NCBI GenBank assembly: GCA_015486505.1 | Contig: WFRP01000150.1 | Span: 1 to 15,137, forward strand | Reading direction: 5' to 3' | Length of the DNA stretch: 15,137 nt | Source: Pseudomonadota bacterium | Lineage (GTDB): Bacteria; Desulfobacterota; Anaeroferrophillalia; Anaeroferrophillales; Tharpellaceae | Translations under genes and position numbers: made by a program | Shown here: positions 1 to 7,432 of the stretch, in pieces | How positions within the stretch are numbered: the stretch's first letter is position 1 | How the letters are laid out: each line of letters opens with the position of its first letter | The notes under the pieces: model-generated | Seen by the model: the letters and a program-made list of their open reading frames with translations, nothing else | The model's database searches: none | Told to the model about the DNA's origin: nothing

Positions 1-78
1 GCGGTTACCCGCCAGTGACAATCGGCAGCAGAATCACTATCCGGCAAAAAGCATCCCCCACAAAAACAATTAACTGTT

Positions 79-201
79 AGTACCTTACAGGTTATTTTCT
101 GCACTAAAAAACAAGATTTAATAATCAGAAAATGTTCTGATAAGAGTACTTATTTGCGGGCCGCAAGGCTCCGTTTGGGTTGCGGGATCGATTCCCGCAT
201 T
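79..201 (+). repeat. Dispersed structured repeat, unit A1 (short form)
   Basis: First of eight copies in the window. It opens with AGTACCTTACAGG, and its partner arm CTGATAAGAGTACTT lies near 136-151. The hairpin tip here is degenerate and not palindromic. Then follow TTTGCGGGCCGCAAGGCTCC (GGGCC-GCAA-GGCTC hairpin), GTTTGGGTT, and the closing hairpin TGCGGGATCGATTCCCGCAT at 181-200. It lacks the 24-nt insert seen in units B, C1, C2 and D2. It joins head-to-tail with A2 through a shared TTAG. Bases 1-78 upstream show nothing I can name. Confidence 0.9.
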
Positions 202-332
202 AGTACCTTACAGGTTATTTTCTTGTTTTTTCGACAGCTTTTTTCAACTGTAAAAACAAGAAAATGTTCTGATAAGAGTACTTATTTGCGGGCCGCAAGG
301 CTCCGTTTGGGTTACGGGATCGATTCCCGCAT
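202..332 (+). repeat. Dispersed structured repeat, unit A2 (short form)
   Basis: Direct tandem copy of A1. The first hairpin has arms TTATTTTCTTG and CAAGAAAATG around a longer tip containing TCGACAGC, closely related to the tip of unit C1 in the opposite orientation. The GC hairpin is GGGCC-GCAA-GGCTC. The last hairpin carries a TTACGGGA variant at 312-319, which breaks one pair with TCCCGCA. The unit ends 71 nt beyond the stop of the convergent MFS gene. A 67-codon open frame across A1 and A2 is only translated repeat. Confidence 0.9.
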
Positions 333-403
333 CAAAAATTTCGCCGCTGACTGCTAACCGACCGGCCCCGGTTTGTCAAGAATTTTATCAAAAACCAGAG
401 CAA

Positions 404-1702
404 TTACTCCGTATGGGTTTCATACATAAAAAAAGTGCAGATAAAAGCCATCAGAGCCGCAGCGGCAAGAACGTAGAGCAGACAGGTATAGGCTTCGGCG
501 GTGTAAATCCCGGCTCCGGATTTAGGGAATTTATCGAGGATTTTCCCCATAACCGGCATAAAAACCGCGCCGCCGAGAAAGGGAAAGAGATTGATAGTGC
601 CGACCGAAGTACCGGCAATCGCCACCGGAAAAAGCTCCTTGACTGTGGTGAAACCAATCACCACAATCGCTGATGAACTTAAAGAAAAAAGGAAAAAGAG
701 AGGGTATAATAGTGATATGTGTTCGCCGGCCGGAAACCGCGCCAGAATGAATAAAATCAGGCTCAAAAGTCCACCGCAGAGCATAAAAACCCGCTTCCGG
801 CTTTTTATTATTTTTTCCGAAAAATAGCCGAGCAACGGACTGCCAATAATCATTCCCCAGGCGATCATACTCAGTATCGACCCGGCCTGAGAACGGCTGA
901 GGCGATGAACGTGCATCAGGTAGGGGCCGCCCCAGAGGGCCCCGAAACCAAAGAAGATGCCGCAATCAAGAAAAAACCAGATGGCGACCGGCCAGAAACG
1001 TTTTTCACTTAAAACCCGGATCATCCCCTGCCGGAGGGGGATTTTCTCAATCTCAGGGACACCTGGCCGCGGATCACCGTCAATTTCACCAAGACTCGGC
1101 CAGCCCTTGTCTTCCGGCCGGTCCCGCACAATCAACCAGACCAGCAGCAGTAAAACAAAAGTCGCTACGCCGATTACTGCAAATGACGGCCGCCAGCCGA
1201 AACGGGCGGTCATCAACGCCAAAAGCCAGGTTGCGGCCATCACCCCGATACCGCCGACCGCATTGAGAATCCCGGCCATAATCGCGAATTCATAGCTTCT
1301 GAACCATTGCGAAAGGATCTTCATCGTCGGGATAAAGACCATCGAGACCCCGAAACCGACCAGGATACGACCGCTGAAAGCTGCCGTAAAATTTTGCGCC
1401 AGGCCGAAAATCAGGCTGCCGGCGCCGGCGATCAGCAGAAAAAAAGTCACCGTTTTCCGGGGGCCGATTGAATCTGAAAGCAGCCCCGCCGGCAGCTGCA
1501 TAGCGGCATAACAGTAAAAATAGACCGACCCCAAAAGCCCCATCATACCGCCGGAAAGCTGAAATTCCCTGACCAGATCATCAGCTACTACCGAAAGTGA
1601 AAGCCGATGAAAATAGACCAGAAAATAGGCGGTGGTTAAAACCGTGAAGATCAGCCAGCGATAACGCAGCAAATTAGCGGCATCAGGGTCTCTAGAGGTC
1701 AT
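404..1702 (-). CDS. MFS transporter, 12 transmembrane helices
   Basis: A 432-residue major facilitator protein of the inner membrane, expected to move a small organic solute with a proton or an exchange partner. The substrate cannot be read from sequence. The hydrophobic profile fits 12 helices, with a polar central loop at about residues 195-230. After helix 2 comes the GLLSDSIGPRK stretch at about 77-87, a form of the MFS loop 2-3 signature. The N-terminus (YFLVYFHRLSLSVVADDL) resembles the UhpC/GlpT-like and sugar-phosphate/anion groups of MFS. The start ATG at 1702 lies 8 nt after the DsrE-like stop, so the two are probably cotranscribed. No convincing terminator is visible past the stop; repeat pair A lies just beyond. 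Family is firm, substrate unknown. Confidence 0.85.
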   Translation of the reverse strand: MTSRDPDAANLLRYRWLIFTVLTTAYFLVYFHRLSLSVVADDLVREFQLSGGMMGLLGSVYFYCYAAMQLPAGLLSDSIGPRKTVTFFLLIAGAGSLIFGLAQNFTAAFSGRILVGFGVSMVFIPTMKILSQWFRSYEFAIMAGILNAVGGIGVMAATWLLALMTARFGWRPSFAVIGVATFVLLLLVWLIVRDRPEDKGWPSLGEIDGDPRPGVPEIEKIPLRQGMIRVLSEKRFWPVAIWFFLDCGIFFGFGALWGGPYLMHVHRLSRSQAGSILSMIAWGMIIGSPLLGYFSEKIIKSRKRVFMLCGGLLSLILFILARFPAGEHISLLYPLFFLFSLSSSAIVVIGFTTVKELFPVAIAGTSVGTINLFPFLGGAVFMPVMGKILDKFPKSGAGIYTAEAYTCLLYVLAAAALMAFICTFFMYETHTE

Positions 1703-1710
1703 TCATCGAC

Positions 1711-2151
1711 CTAGAAATAAAGTACTTTGTCAGCACCACTAATCGCGCCCCAGACATCGGGCAACTTGATCGGCACGATAAAATCTTCAACATTCGCAGC
1801 ATCTTCCACAGTGTCGGCAAAACCATTAATAACATTAAATGTGCCGCAGGAAGCAATCACGACGCCGAGCTGGTCTTTCTGAAAACGCGCCATCTGCTCA
1901 AGATTATCCGGCAGATCACCGGGCGCAAGACCGTCCAATTGACCGGCAATCAACTCTTTGATCTCCTGCGTAATCGCAAGTTTCGCCAACTCCCCTTTTT
2001 TGGTCATATTGACGGCATTAGGACCGTAAAAAATGGTAACATTCGGTACATTGCCTAATTTCTTCGCCATAAAAGCCACCACATAGCTGGCATACTGATT
2101 GGCAGGTTCGGTCGTCGCCACAACTAGCAACAGATTTTTAGTTTCAGACAT
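1711..2151 (-). CDS. DsrE-like family small protein
   Basis: A 146-residue soluble protein resembling the DsrE/DsrF/TusD-like alpha/beta fold. It has an N-terminal strand (KNLLLVVATTEP, residues 5-16), a helix carrying ASYVVAFMAKKLG, a second strand VTIFYGPNAVNM (39-50), and a late strand-loop GVVIASCGTFNVING (96-110) with a single cysteine, Cys102, at the place where DsrE-type proteins often hold their sulfur-carrying cysteine. Known relatives bind or relay sulfane sulfur, but many paralogues in anaerobes have no assigned role. Translation starts at 2151 behind a strong GGAGGG (2161-2156), spacing 4. It is first in an operon with the MFS transporter, which hints at a function tied to that transport. 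Fold assignment moderate, biochemical role uncertain. Confidence 0.65.
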   Translation of the reverse strand: MSETKNLLLVVATTEPANQYASYVVAFMAKKLGNVPNVTIFYGPNAVNMTKKGELAKLAITQEIKELIAGQLDGLAPGDLPDNLEQMARFQKDQLGVVIASCGTFNVINGFADTVEDAANVEDFIVPIKLPDVWGAISGADKVLYF

Positions 2152-2227
2152 TTTTCCCTCCTTTAAAATTTGGTTAAACTTCCATTATCCGGCCTGGCCG
2201 GAACTTAAAATATTAAATCCGACTACG

Positions 2228-2256
2228 CTTATATGCCGATGTTCGTCTTATGTCCA
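2228..2256 (-). promoter_or_regulatory. Candidate sigma-70 promoter of the DsrE-like/MFS operon
   Basis: Read on the minus strand: TGGACA (2256-2251), a 17-nt spacer, then TATAAG (2233-2228). Each hexamer matches the consensus at five of six positions. Transcription would begin near 2221 and give a leader of about 70 nt before the ATG at 2151. The competing GATAAT at 2189-2184 has no good -35. Confidence 0.45.
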
Positions 2257-2454
2257 GAAAAATTTTATGGTCAATAAACCGCCAATGTTTTTTCTTGCCA
2301 AAATCAGCCGGTTTTGTTAAGCAAATCGTAACTATTCAGCCGAATCCGGGGTCGGGCGCGGTTTTTCTCCGCTAGGCGTTAAGATTTCTGTTTTTCCTTA
2401 CGCTCGCTGCGCCCGCCTCGCAAAACTCGCTTACGCTCAAACAGTTGCGATGCT

Positions 2455-2587
2455 AATGCGGGAACAGATCCCGCAACCCAATCGGGCCTTTTCGGCCCGC
2501 ACCCAGGGGCAATCCGCTGGTCGCAAATAAGTACTCTTATCAGAACATTTTCTTGTTTTAAAACAAGAAAATAACCTGTAAGGCACT
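2455..2587 (-). repeat. Dispersed structured repeat, unit B (long form)
   Basis: Single minus-oriented copy between the divergent operons. In plus coordinates it starts AATGCGGGAACAGATCCCGC and ends CTGTAAGGCACT. The first hairpin has a perfect 26-bp palindromic tip at 2547-2572 (TTTTCTTGTTTT and its complement). Its basal pair set is AGTGC with GTACT, a G-U wobble intermediate between other copies. The GC hairpin is CGGGCC-GAAAA-GGCCCG less its loop-closing variation. It carries the 24-nt insert related to GGAAGTGCCCCTGGGTGC. CTAA flanks both ends. It finishes 64 nt before the propeller gene and may hold or displace that gene's promoter. Confidence 0.9.
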
Positions 2588-2617
2588 AAATCATCACTCA
2601 AATCTGAAAGGAAATTG

Positions 2618-2638
2618 AATTCCTGAATTTTCGGAATT
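2618..2638 (+). promoter_or_regulatory. Small hairpin before the propeller gene
   Basis: AATTCC (2618-2623) pairs with GGAATT (2633-2638) around a 9-nt loop. An upstream GGAAATT (2610-2616) could compete for the same AATTCC. It ends four bases before the GGAGG ribosome-binding site at 2642-2646. This could be a translation-modulating leader or chance in AT-rich sequence. Confidence 0.25.
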
Positions 2639-2651
2639 AATGGAGGTTGAG

Positions 2652-5600
2652 ATGTTAAAACTTAGATACACGGTTTTAGGTCTTCTGCTTTCCGGTCTGT
2701 TGGGAATAATTTCTGCCGGCGGGGCGGCGGCGGCCGATCTCCGCGGCCAGGCGCCGGCCGCCGCCGCCGAGAATATTGAGTTGGTTGCTACCGCGGGCGG
2801 AGCTCTGGGGCAAACGGTAGTGGTTCATAATCCGGGTTTTTACGATCTGGCTTATACGGCCGTCGGTTCCAAGCTACAGGTGCTTGATCTGTCCGGCAGT
2901 CAGGTGCAAGTTGTCGGCCAGAGCGTAAACCTGCCGGGAGTTGTCGGCCGGATAATTATCCGCAACGATCAGGCTTATGTTGCGGCCGGAGCCGGATTTT
3001 ATATTTTCAGAATCACCATTAAATACAATCCTTTGCGTGTGACATTAGAGCAAACGGGAAGCTATGGAACCAAATGTTTAAGCGACGGAAATTTTGTCTT
3101 AACCGATTTTACCGTTGCCGGTAATTTTGCTTATGCACTTTTTTCAAAGGGTACTGTATTCGGGGCGGGCAGTTATTTTCTGGAGGTTATCAATATCAGT
3201 GATCCGGCTCAACCGACTCTTACGGGCGAGCTTAAGAACGACGGGCCGGCCACAGCTATCGCCAAGTCCGGCAACCGGGTTTATATCGCCGAAAATTTAG
3301 AGCTGACGGTTGTTGATGTGTCCGACCCCGCGAATCCGGGGACGGCGGGTTACTGTAACAACTGCTTAAGCGCCCCGAGCAAAATGGCGGTTGTCGGCGG
3401 CCGGGCTTATGTGATTAATTTCAGCTCTCCTCAGCTTCGTGTTTTCAACCTCGCCGATCCGGATCATCCGGTTTTGCTCACCTCGTACGAAAATGCTGCA
3501 CTAGGCCCGATTACCGATATTAGTGTTGCCGCCCCTTACGCCTATGTTACCTTCGCTGAGGGCGGACTCAGGGTTCTGGATCCGGGCAATCAGTTCGCCG
3601 AGGTTGCCGCTTATGATACTTCCAATGATGTACACGGCAGCCATCTTTCCGGACGCGGCGTGACCCTGGACGGCGATGACGCTTACGTCAACATCGGTAA
3701 TAACAGCCTGCACAAGGTTGATATTGCGCATACCGGGTCATTGAGCGGCGCGGTTATCAGTGAATTTGCGCTGTCGGCTCCGGTCAGCGTGAAAGTTTTA
3801 TCCGGATACGCCTATGTGGCCGGGTCGGCGGGCCTAAATATTGTGCGCATAACCGATAAAAACAATCCGCAGTTGATCGGCAGGTGGTCGAAATCCGGTT
3901 TGCTGGATGTGGATGTTCAGGGAGACTATGCTTATCTTTTGAGTGATTTCAACCTGTATGTGCTCGACATCTCCACGCCGGCAACGCCCCGACAAATCGG
4001 CAGCTACCAGGATCCCAGCGGCGGCTTCAGCCGGGTGACAGCAGCCGACAGTTACGTTTATGTGATGGCTGAGGGCCGGGGGCTGCTGACATTCAGCGTC
4101 GCCAACCCGGTAGCACCAGCCCTGGTTTCGGCAACGCCTTATCAATTTGACGGCCGTCCCATCAACCTGTCCCGAGCTTATGTCCGCGGTACAACCTTGT
4201 ATGCCGCCAGTAATTACAATCTTTGCCGGGTCAATATCGCGGATCCCACGCACCCGATGCTTCTCAACTCTGTCGATGTCCCCGGCTATGCTCGGAATAT
4301 AAATCTTAACCGGCACCCAAATGGTATTGAATATGTCTATCTGGCAGCCGAGGGGGAACTGGATCAATGGGGTGATTACAGCGATGGCGGGATGCGGATT
4401 TTACGTTCAGACAACCTTGGCGAAGTCGGCTATTTCCCCACGGTTCCCTTGACAAAACGAGTGGCCAAACAGGTGTACGCCGATGCTTATGACGGTTATG
4501 TCATTGAAGATGAGGATCTGGGTACGCCGACATTGCCCAATTATGTTCATACATTAAGAATGACCGATCTGCACGATTTTAACGATATGACCACCGAGGG
4601 TTACTACCAACTGCCGGGAAAACCCGGTTATTTCGCCGCCCAGGATGGTTATATCTACATACCGGTCCCAGGCTATGGCCTGATGTTGTTACGCCCGGTT
4701 CCGCATACGAGTTTGATCCTCGCCGCTGCCGCCGGCGGCACTCTGGTTTCAGATTCCGACCATACGACCTATACATTCAGTCCCGGCACCTTTCCGGAAG
4801 CAACCAAAATAACGCATACGGTTCTGGCGACGGACAAAATTCAACCCACCGGCAATTTAAATTTCATTCACCATGCCGGGCGGGTTACAGCTGTAAATAC
4901 GGTAAATCAACAGGCGGTGGCGCCGACTCAAACATACGATCTCACAGTGCATTACACGGATGAAGAACTCGGCTTAACCCGGGAAGAGAGCCTGGCCATC
5001 TATTTCTGGGATGGTGCGCAATGGTTAAAGGAGCCCGGCAGTTCAGTGAATACCTCCACCAATACGGTAACCGCGAATCCCGACCATTTTTCGCAATGGG
5101 CGGTACTGGGAGAAAAAGTGCAGCTTGAGCAAAAACTATATTTTCCGCATATTGCCAGCGATGCAACCTGGGAAACTGAAATCTGCGTTATCAATACCAG
5201 CAGTTCCCAGAGTATGCGCGGGATCTTTACAGCTTACAGCAACAACGGTGTCATCACCTCCACTCTTGCCGGTATTACCCTGCCTCCCCATGGCCGCCGT
5301 TCAGTTACGGTCGGTTCTGAATTTACCGATCCCGATAAAATCGGCTACATCATCTTTTCGGCCGACAGCGCCACTTTTGTCGGTTATACCAAGTTTTACA
5401 TAACCGGGAAATATCGGGTTGCGGTTCCGGCGCTTTCCCAGGTCAATACGGGGGATCTCTTGATCTCGCATATTGCTTCAACCAAAGATTGGTGGACCGG
5501 AGTCAGTCTGCTCAACCCGACCGCAAGTGCCAAGACCGTAAATATAATTTTCAACAATGGTGCGACTGCAACCAAAACGATTGCCGCCGGAGAACACACT

Positions 5601-6386
5601 GCTTTTCGCATCCGGGATCTTCTCGATAGCCGACCGCACCCGGAAATCGCTTCGGCCGTAATCGACAACGCCGCCGGTATCATCGGACTGGAGCTTTTCG
5701 GCAACCAGAACCAATTGAGCGGTATCCTTCTTAAAGACGATACGACAACCTCCCTTTACTTTGCCCATCTGGCCAGCAATGACGTCTGGTGGACCGGAAT
5801 CTGCGCCTACAATCCGCACCCCGATGCCTGTACTCTGCGAATCAGCCCATACCGGGCCGACGGGGAAGCTCTGACGACCCGGACCTTAGCTCTCGGCAGC
5901 CATGAAAAATACCTGGGCACGGTTGCCGGTCTGGATCTGCCGGAGGGGTCGGCCTGGTTTACGATTGGAGCTGACGCCGGGATTACCGGATTTGAACTCT
6001 TCGGCACTACTGACGGCAATCTTCTGGCCGGCTATACCGGGGTCGGCATTGCGGCGCGCAAAGCCGTTTTTCCAAAAATCGACAATGAGGGCTGGACCGG
6101 TATTGCTTTTGCCAATATTGCCGCGGAACCGGCCAACATCGACCTGACCTACTATAACGATGCCGGGGTTGCCGTGGCTCAAGGCCGGATTCAGGTCGGC
6201 GGACATTGTAAAGTAGGCGCGATTGCGGAAGACCTGCTTGCCGTCGATACGACTGGGGACAGCCTGCCGGTTGTCGATACCCGGGGCTCAACCTATTTGA
6301 ATTATACCGCGGATCGAGATGTCGTCGGCTTCCAGATCAACGGTTCAAACGATAATATGCTGCTCGACGCTCTGCCGGGAATGTAG
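2652..6386 (+). CDS. Secreted LVIVD-type beta-propeller protein with four C-terminal HIAS/WWTG repeats
   Basis: Start set at ATG 2652, because GGAGG (2642-2646) sits 5 nt before it; an in-frame ATG at 2640 has no ribosome-binding site. The result is 1244 residues. An N-terminal signal peptide (MLKLRYTVLGLLLSG then small residues) should be cut near residue 28. Residues about 40-690 hold many LVIVD-like blades, recognisable by LEVINISDPAQP (about 177), LTVVDVSDPANP (218), LRVFNLADPDHP (262), LYVLDISTPATP (436) and LCRVNIADPTHP (524). Residues about 690-820 form a separate beta domain ending NPDHFSQWAVLGE. Four repeats of about 100 residues follow, starting LYFPHIAS (829), LLISHIAS (935), LYFAHLAS (1035) and AVFPKIDN (1137), three with WWTG or GWTG. 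No sortase or autotransporter signal is seen. Probably an envelope or exported binding protein; ligand unknown. The XRE-cupin regulator follows after 38 nt. Confidence 0.85.
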   Translation: MLKLRYTVLGLLLSGLLGIISAGGAAAADLRGQAPAAAAENIELVATAGGALGQTVVVHNPGFYDLAYTAVGSKLQVLDLSGSQVQVVGQSVNLPGVVGRIIIRNDQAYVAAGAGFYIFRITIKYNPLRVTLEQTGSYGTKCLSDGNFVLTDFTVAGNFAYALFSKGTVFGAGSYFLEVINISDPAQPTLTGELKNDGPATAIAKSGNRVYIAENLELTVVDVSDPANPGTAGYCNNCLSAPSKMAVVGGRAYVINFSSPQLRVFNLADPDHPVLLTSYENAALGPITDISVAAPYAYVTFAEGGLRVLDPGNQFAEVAAYDTSNDVHGSHLSGRGVTLDGDDAYVNIGNNSLHKVDIAHTGSLSGAVISEFALSAPVSVKVLSGYAYVAGSAGLNIVRITDKNNPQLIGRWSKSGLLDVDVQGDYAYLLSDFNLYVLDISTPATPRQIGSYQDPSGGFSRVTAADSYVYVMAEGRGLLTFSVANPVAPALVSATPYQFDGRPINLSRAYVRGTTLYAASNYNLCRVNIADPTHPMLLNSVDVPGYARNINLNRHPNGIEYVYLAAEGELDQWGDYSDGGMRILRSDNLGEVGYFPTVPLTKRVAKQVYADAYDGYVIEDEDLGTPTLPNYVHTLRMTDLHDFNDMTTEGYYQLPGKPGYFAAQDGYIYIPVPGYGLMLLRPVPHTSLILAAAAGGTLVSDSDHTTYTFSPGTFPEATKITHTVLATDKIQPTGNLNFIHHAGRVTAVNTVNQQAVAPTQTYDLTVHYTDEELGLTREESLAIYFWDGAQWLKEPGSSVNTSTNTVTANPDHFSQWAVLGEKVQLEQKLYFPHIASDATWETEICVINTSSSQSMRGIFTAYSNNGVITSTLAGITLPPHGRRSVTVGSEFTDPDKIGYIIFSADSATFVGYTKFYITGKYRVAVPALSQVNTGDLLISHIASTKDWWTGVSLLNPTASAKTVNIIFNNGATATKTIAAGEHTAFRIRDLLDSRPHPEIASAVIDNAAGIIGLELFGNQNQLSGILLKDDTTTSLYFAHLASNDVWWTGICAYNPHPDACTLRISPYRADGEALTTRTLALGSHEKYLGTVAGLDLPEGSAWFTIGADAGITGFELFGTTDGNLLAGYTGVGIAARKAVFPKIDNEGWTGIAFANIAAEPANIDLTYYNDAGVAVAQGRIQVGGHCKVGAIAEDLLAVDTTGDSLPVVDTRGSTYLNYTADRDVVGFQINGSNDNMLLDALPGM

Positions 6387-6424
6387 AAAGCCACAAAAAC
6401 AATCAACTTGAGGAGTATTCCGTT

Positions 6425-7066
6425 ATGATCAAGATTGAAAAACACAACGAGTATTATGAAAAATATCTGTCTGATTTAGCTGAACACATGGATAAGCCGC
6501 AGGAGCAGACTGAGCCGATTCATGTTGGTGAAAAAATCAAACACATGCGGGAAACTCAGGGGCTTTCAATCGAGGAGCTGGCCCGGAAAACCGGCTTTGA
6601 TGTTGCAATGCTGGAAAACGTCGAGCAGGAAAAGGTCATTCCGCCGCTGGGCACGATGATTCGCCTCTCCCGGGCCTTGAATACGGTAATGAGCTCGCTC
6701 TTCTCATCGCAGGAAGAGCAGGTTCATTACAGCGTTGTCCGCGTCAACGATCAGAAAAGCGCGCCGCTGCCGACCGGCCGGGCCAGCTATCACAGCTATA
6801 TTCCGCTGGCAGCTGATCTTAAAGACCGGCATATGGATCCTTTCATCGTCAAACTTAACCCGGAGAAGGCCAAGGATGTGGTTCCATCAGTCCACGAAGG
6901 CGAAGAACTCATCTATGTCATTGACGGCGAAGTCAAGATTACGATCGAAGATAAGGTGGAAATTCTCGGTTTGGGCGATGCTCTCTACCTGAAATCAACC
7001 ACCCCGCATATCGTCATCACCAATACTGACAAGCCGGCCCTGATTCTGGCCATTATGTACAGCTAA
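6425..7066 (+). CDS. XRE-family regulator with C-terminal cupin sensor
   Basis: A 213-residue cytoplasmic transcription factor. Residues about 32-90 are an XRE helix-turn-helix (VGEKIKHMRETQGLSIEELA, then TGFDVAMLENVE). Residues about 135-213 are a single-domain cupin with HEGEELIYVIDGEV (157-170), GLGDALYL (182-189) and His195 in TTPH. In this class the cupin senses a small molecule and controls DNA binding, often of fatty-acid, amino-acid or polyamine genes. The target here cannot be read. Start ATG 6425 follows GAGGAG with a spacing of about 9 nt. It sits 38 nt after the propeller gene and is likely cotranscribed. The stop TAA (7064-7066) lies exactly at the border of repeat unit C1, so the native C-terminus or stop may have been reset by the repeat, although the cupin looks complete. 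Confidence 0.88.
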   Translation: MIKIEKHNEYYEKYLSDLAEHMDKPQEQTEPIHVGEKIKHMRETQGLSIEELARKTGFDVAMLENVEQEKVIPPLGTMIRLSRALNTVMSSLFSSQEEQVHYSVVRVNDQKSAPLPTGRASYHSYIPLAADLKDRHMDPFIVKLNPEKAKDVVPSVHEGEELIYVIDGEVKITIEDKVEILGLGDALYLKSTTPHIVITNTDKPALILAIMYS

Positions 7067-7221
7067 TGCGGGAACAGATCCCGCAACCCAAACAGGGCTT
7101 TGTGCCCCGCACCCAGGGGCACTTCCGCTGGTCGCAAATAAGTACTCTTATCAGAACATTTTCTTGTTTTTATAGTTAAAAAAACTGTCGAAAAAAACAA
7201 GAAAATAATCTGTAAGGTACT
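7065..7221 (-). repeat. Dispersed structured repeat, unit C1 (long form)
   Basis: First of a head-to-tail minus-oriented pair that starts at the stop codon of the XRE-cupin gene. It contains the hairpin TGCGGGA/TCCCGCA, a GC hairpin GGGC-ACAAA-GCCC, the 24-nt insert (GCACCCAGGGGCACTTCC at 7109-7126), and the AT-tipped hairpin whose tip carries an extra block of about 20 nt with CTGTCGA, related to the tip of A2. Basal pairs are AGTAC/GTACT. It is the longest copy at 157 nt. Confidence 0.9.
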
Positions 7222-7356
7222 AATGCGGGAACAAATCCCGCAACCCAAACGGAGCCTTGCGGCCCGCACCCAAGGGCACTTCCGATGGTCGCAAATAAGT
7301 ACTCTTATCAGAACATTTTCTTGTTTTTTCAAACAGAAAATAACCTGTAAGGTACT
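7222..7356 (-). repeat. Dispersed structured repeat, unit C2 (long form)
   Basis: Second unit of the pair, joined by ACTAATGCGGG. The GC hairpin is GGGCC-GCAA-GGCTC, and GCACCCAAGGGCACTTCC lies at 7266-7283. The AT hairpin has the short TTTTTTCAAACAG tip shared with unit D1. It is followed by TAATAATC and then an unrelated hairpin. Confidence 0.9.
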
Positions 7357-7370
7357 AATAATCTATAAAA

Positions 7371-7420
7371 AGCAATATCAGCCGGGATTTTCTCTGACTG
7401 AATTTTCCGGCTGATATGCT
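7371..7420. terminator. Strong hairpin before the Cys-rich gene, possible terminator
   Basis: ATATCAGCCGG (7375-7385) pairs perfectly with CCGGCTGATAT (7407-7417), extended by AGC/GCT with one bulged A, around a 21-nt loop. On the minus strand a T-tract (GCTTTTTATAG) follows; on the plus strand the trailing bases are TTTAAAAAA. It may terminate transcription, most plausibly in the minus direction, or act as a leader structure 12 nt ahead of the ATG at 7433. Confidence 0.5.
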
Positions 7421-7432
7421 TTAAAAAACCCC

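Noticed and set aside
79..332. CRISPR-like tandem array
   Set aside because: Only two units, each over 120 nt, in direct contact with no unique spacers, and identical units are scattered elsewhere.
154..357. 67-codon plus-strand open frame
   Set aside because: It is the translation of repeat units A1 and A2; the same peptide words recur wherever the repeat is in that frame.
3834..4367. 177-codon minus-strand frame inside the propeller gene
   Set aside because: Shadow of a strong plus-strand coding region with clear repeat motifs; no start signals of its own.
7063..7332. 89-codon minus-strand open frame between the regulator and the Cys-rich gene
   Set aside because: Entirely repeat units C1 and C2 read on the other strand, with no ribosome-binding site.
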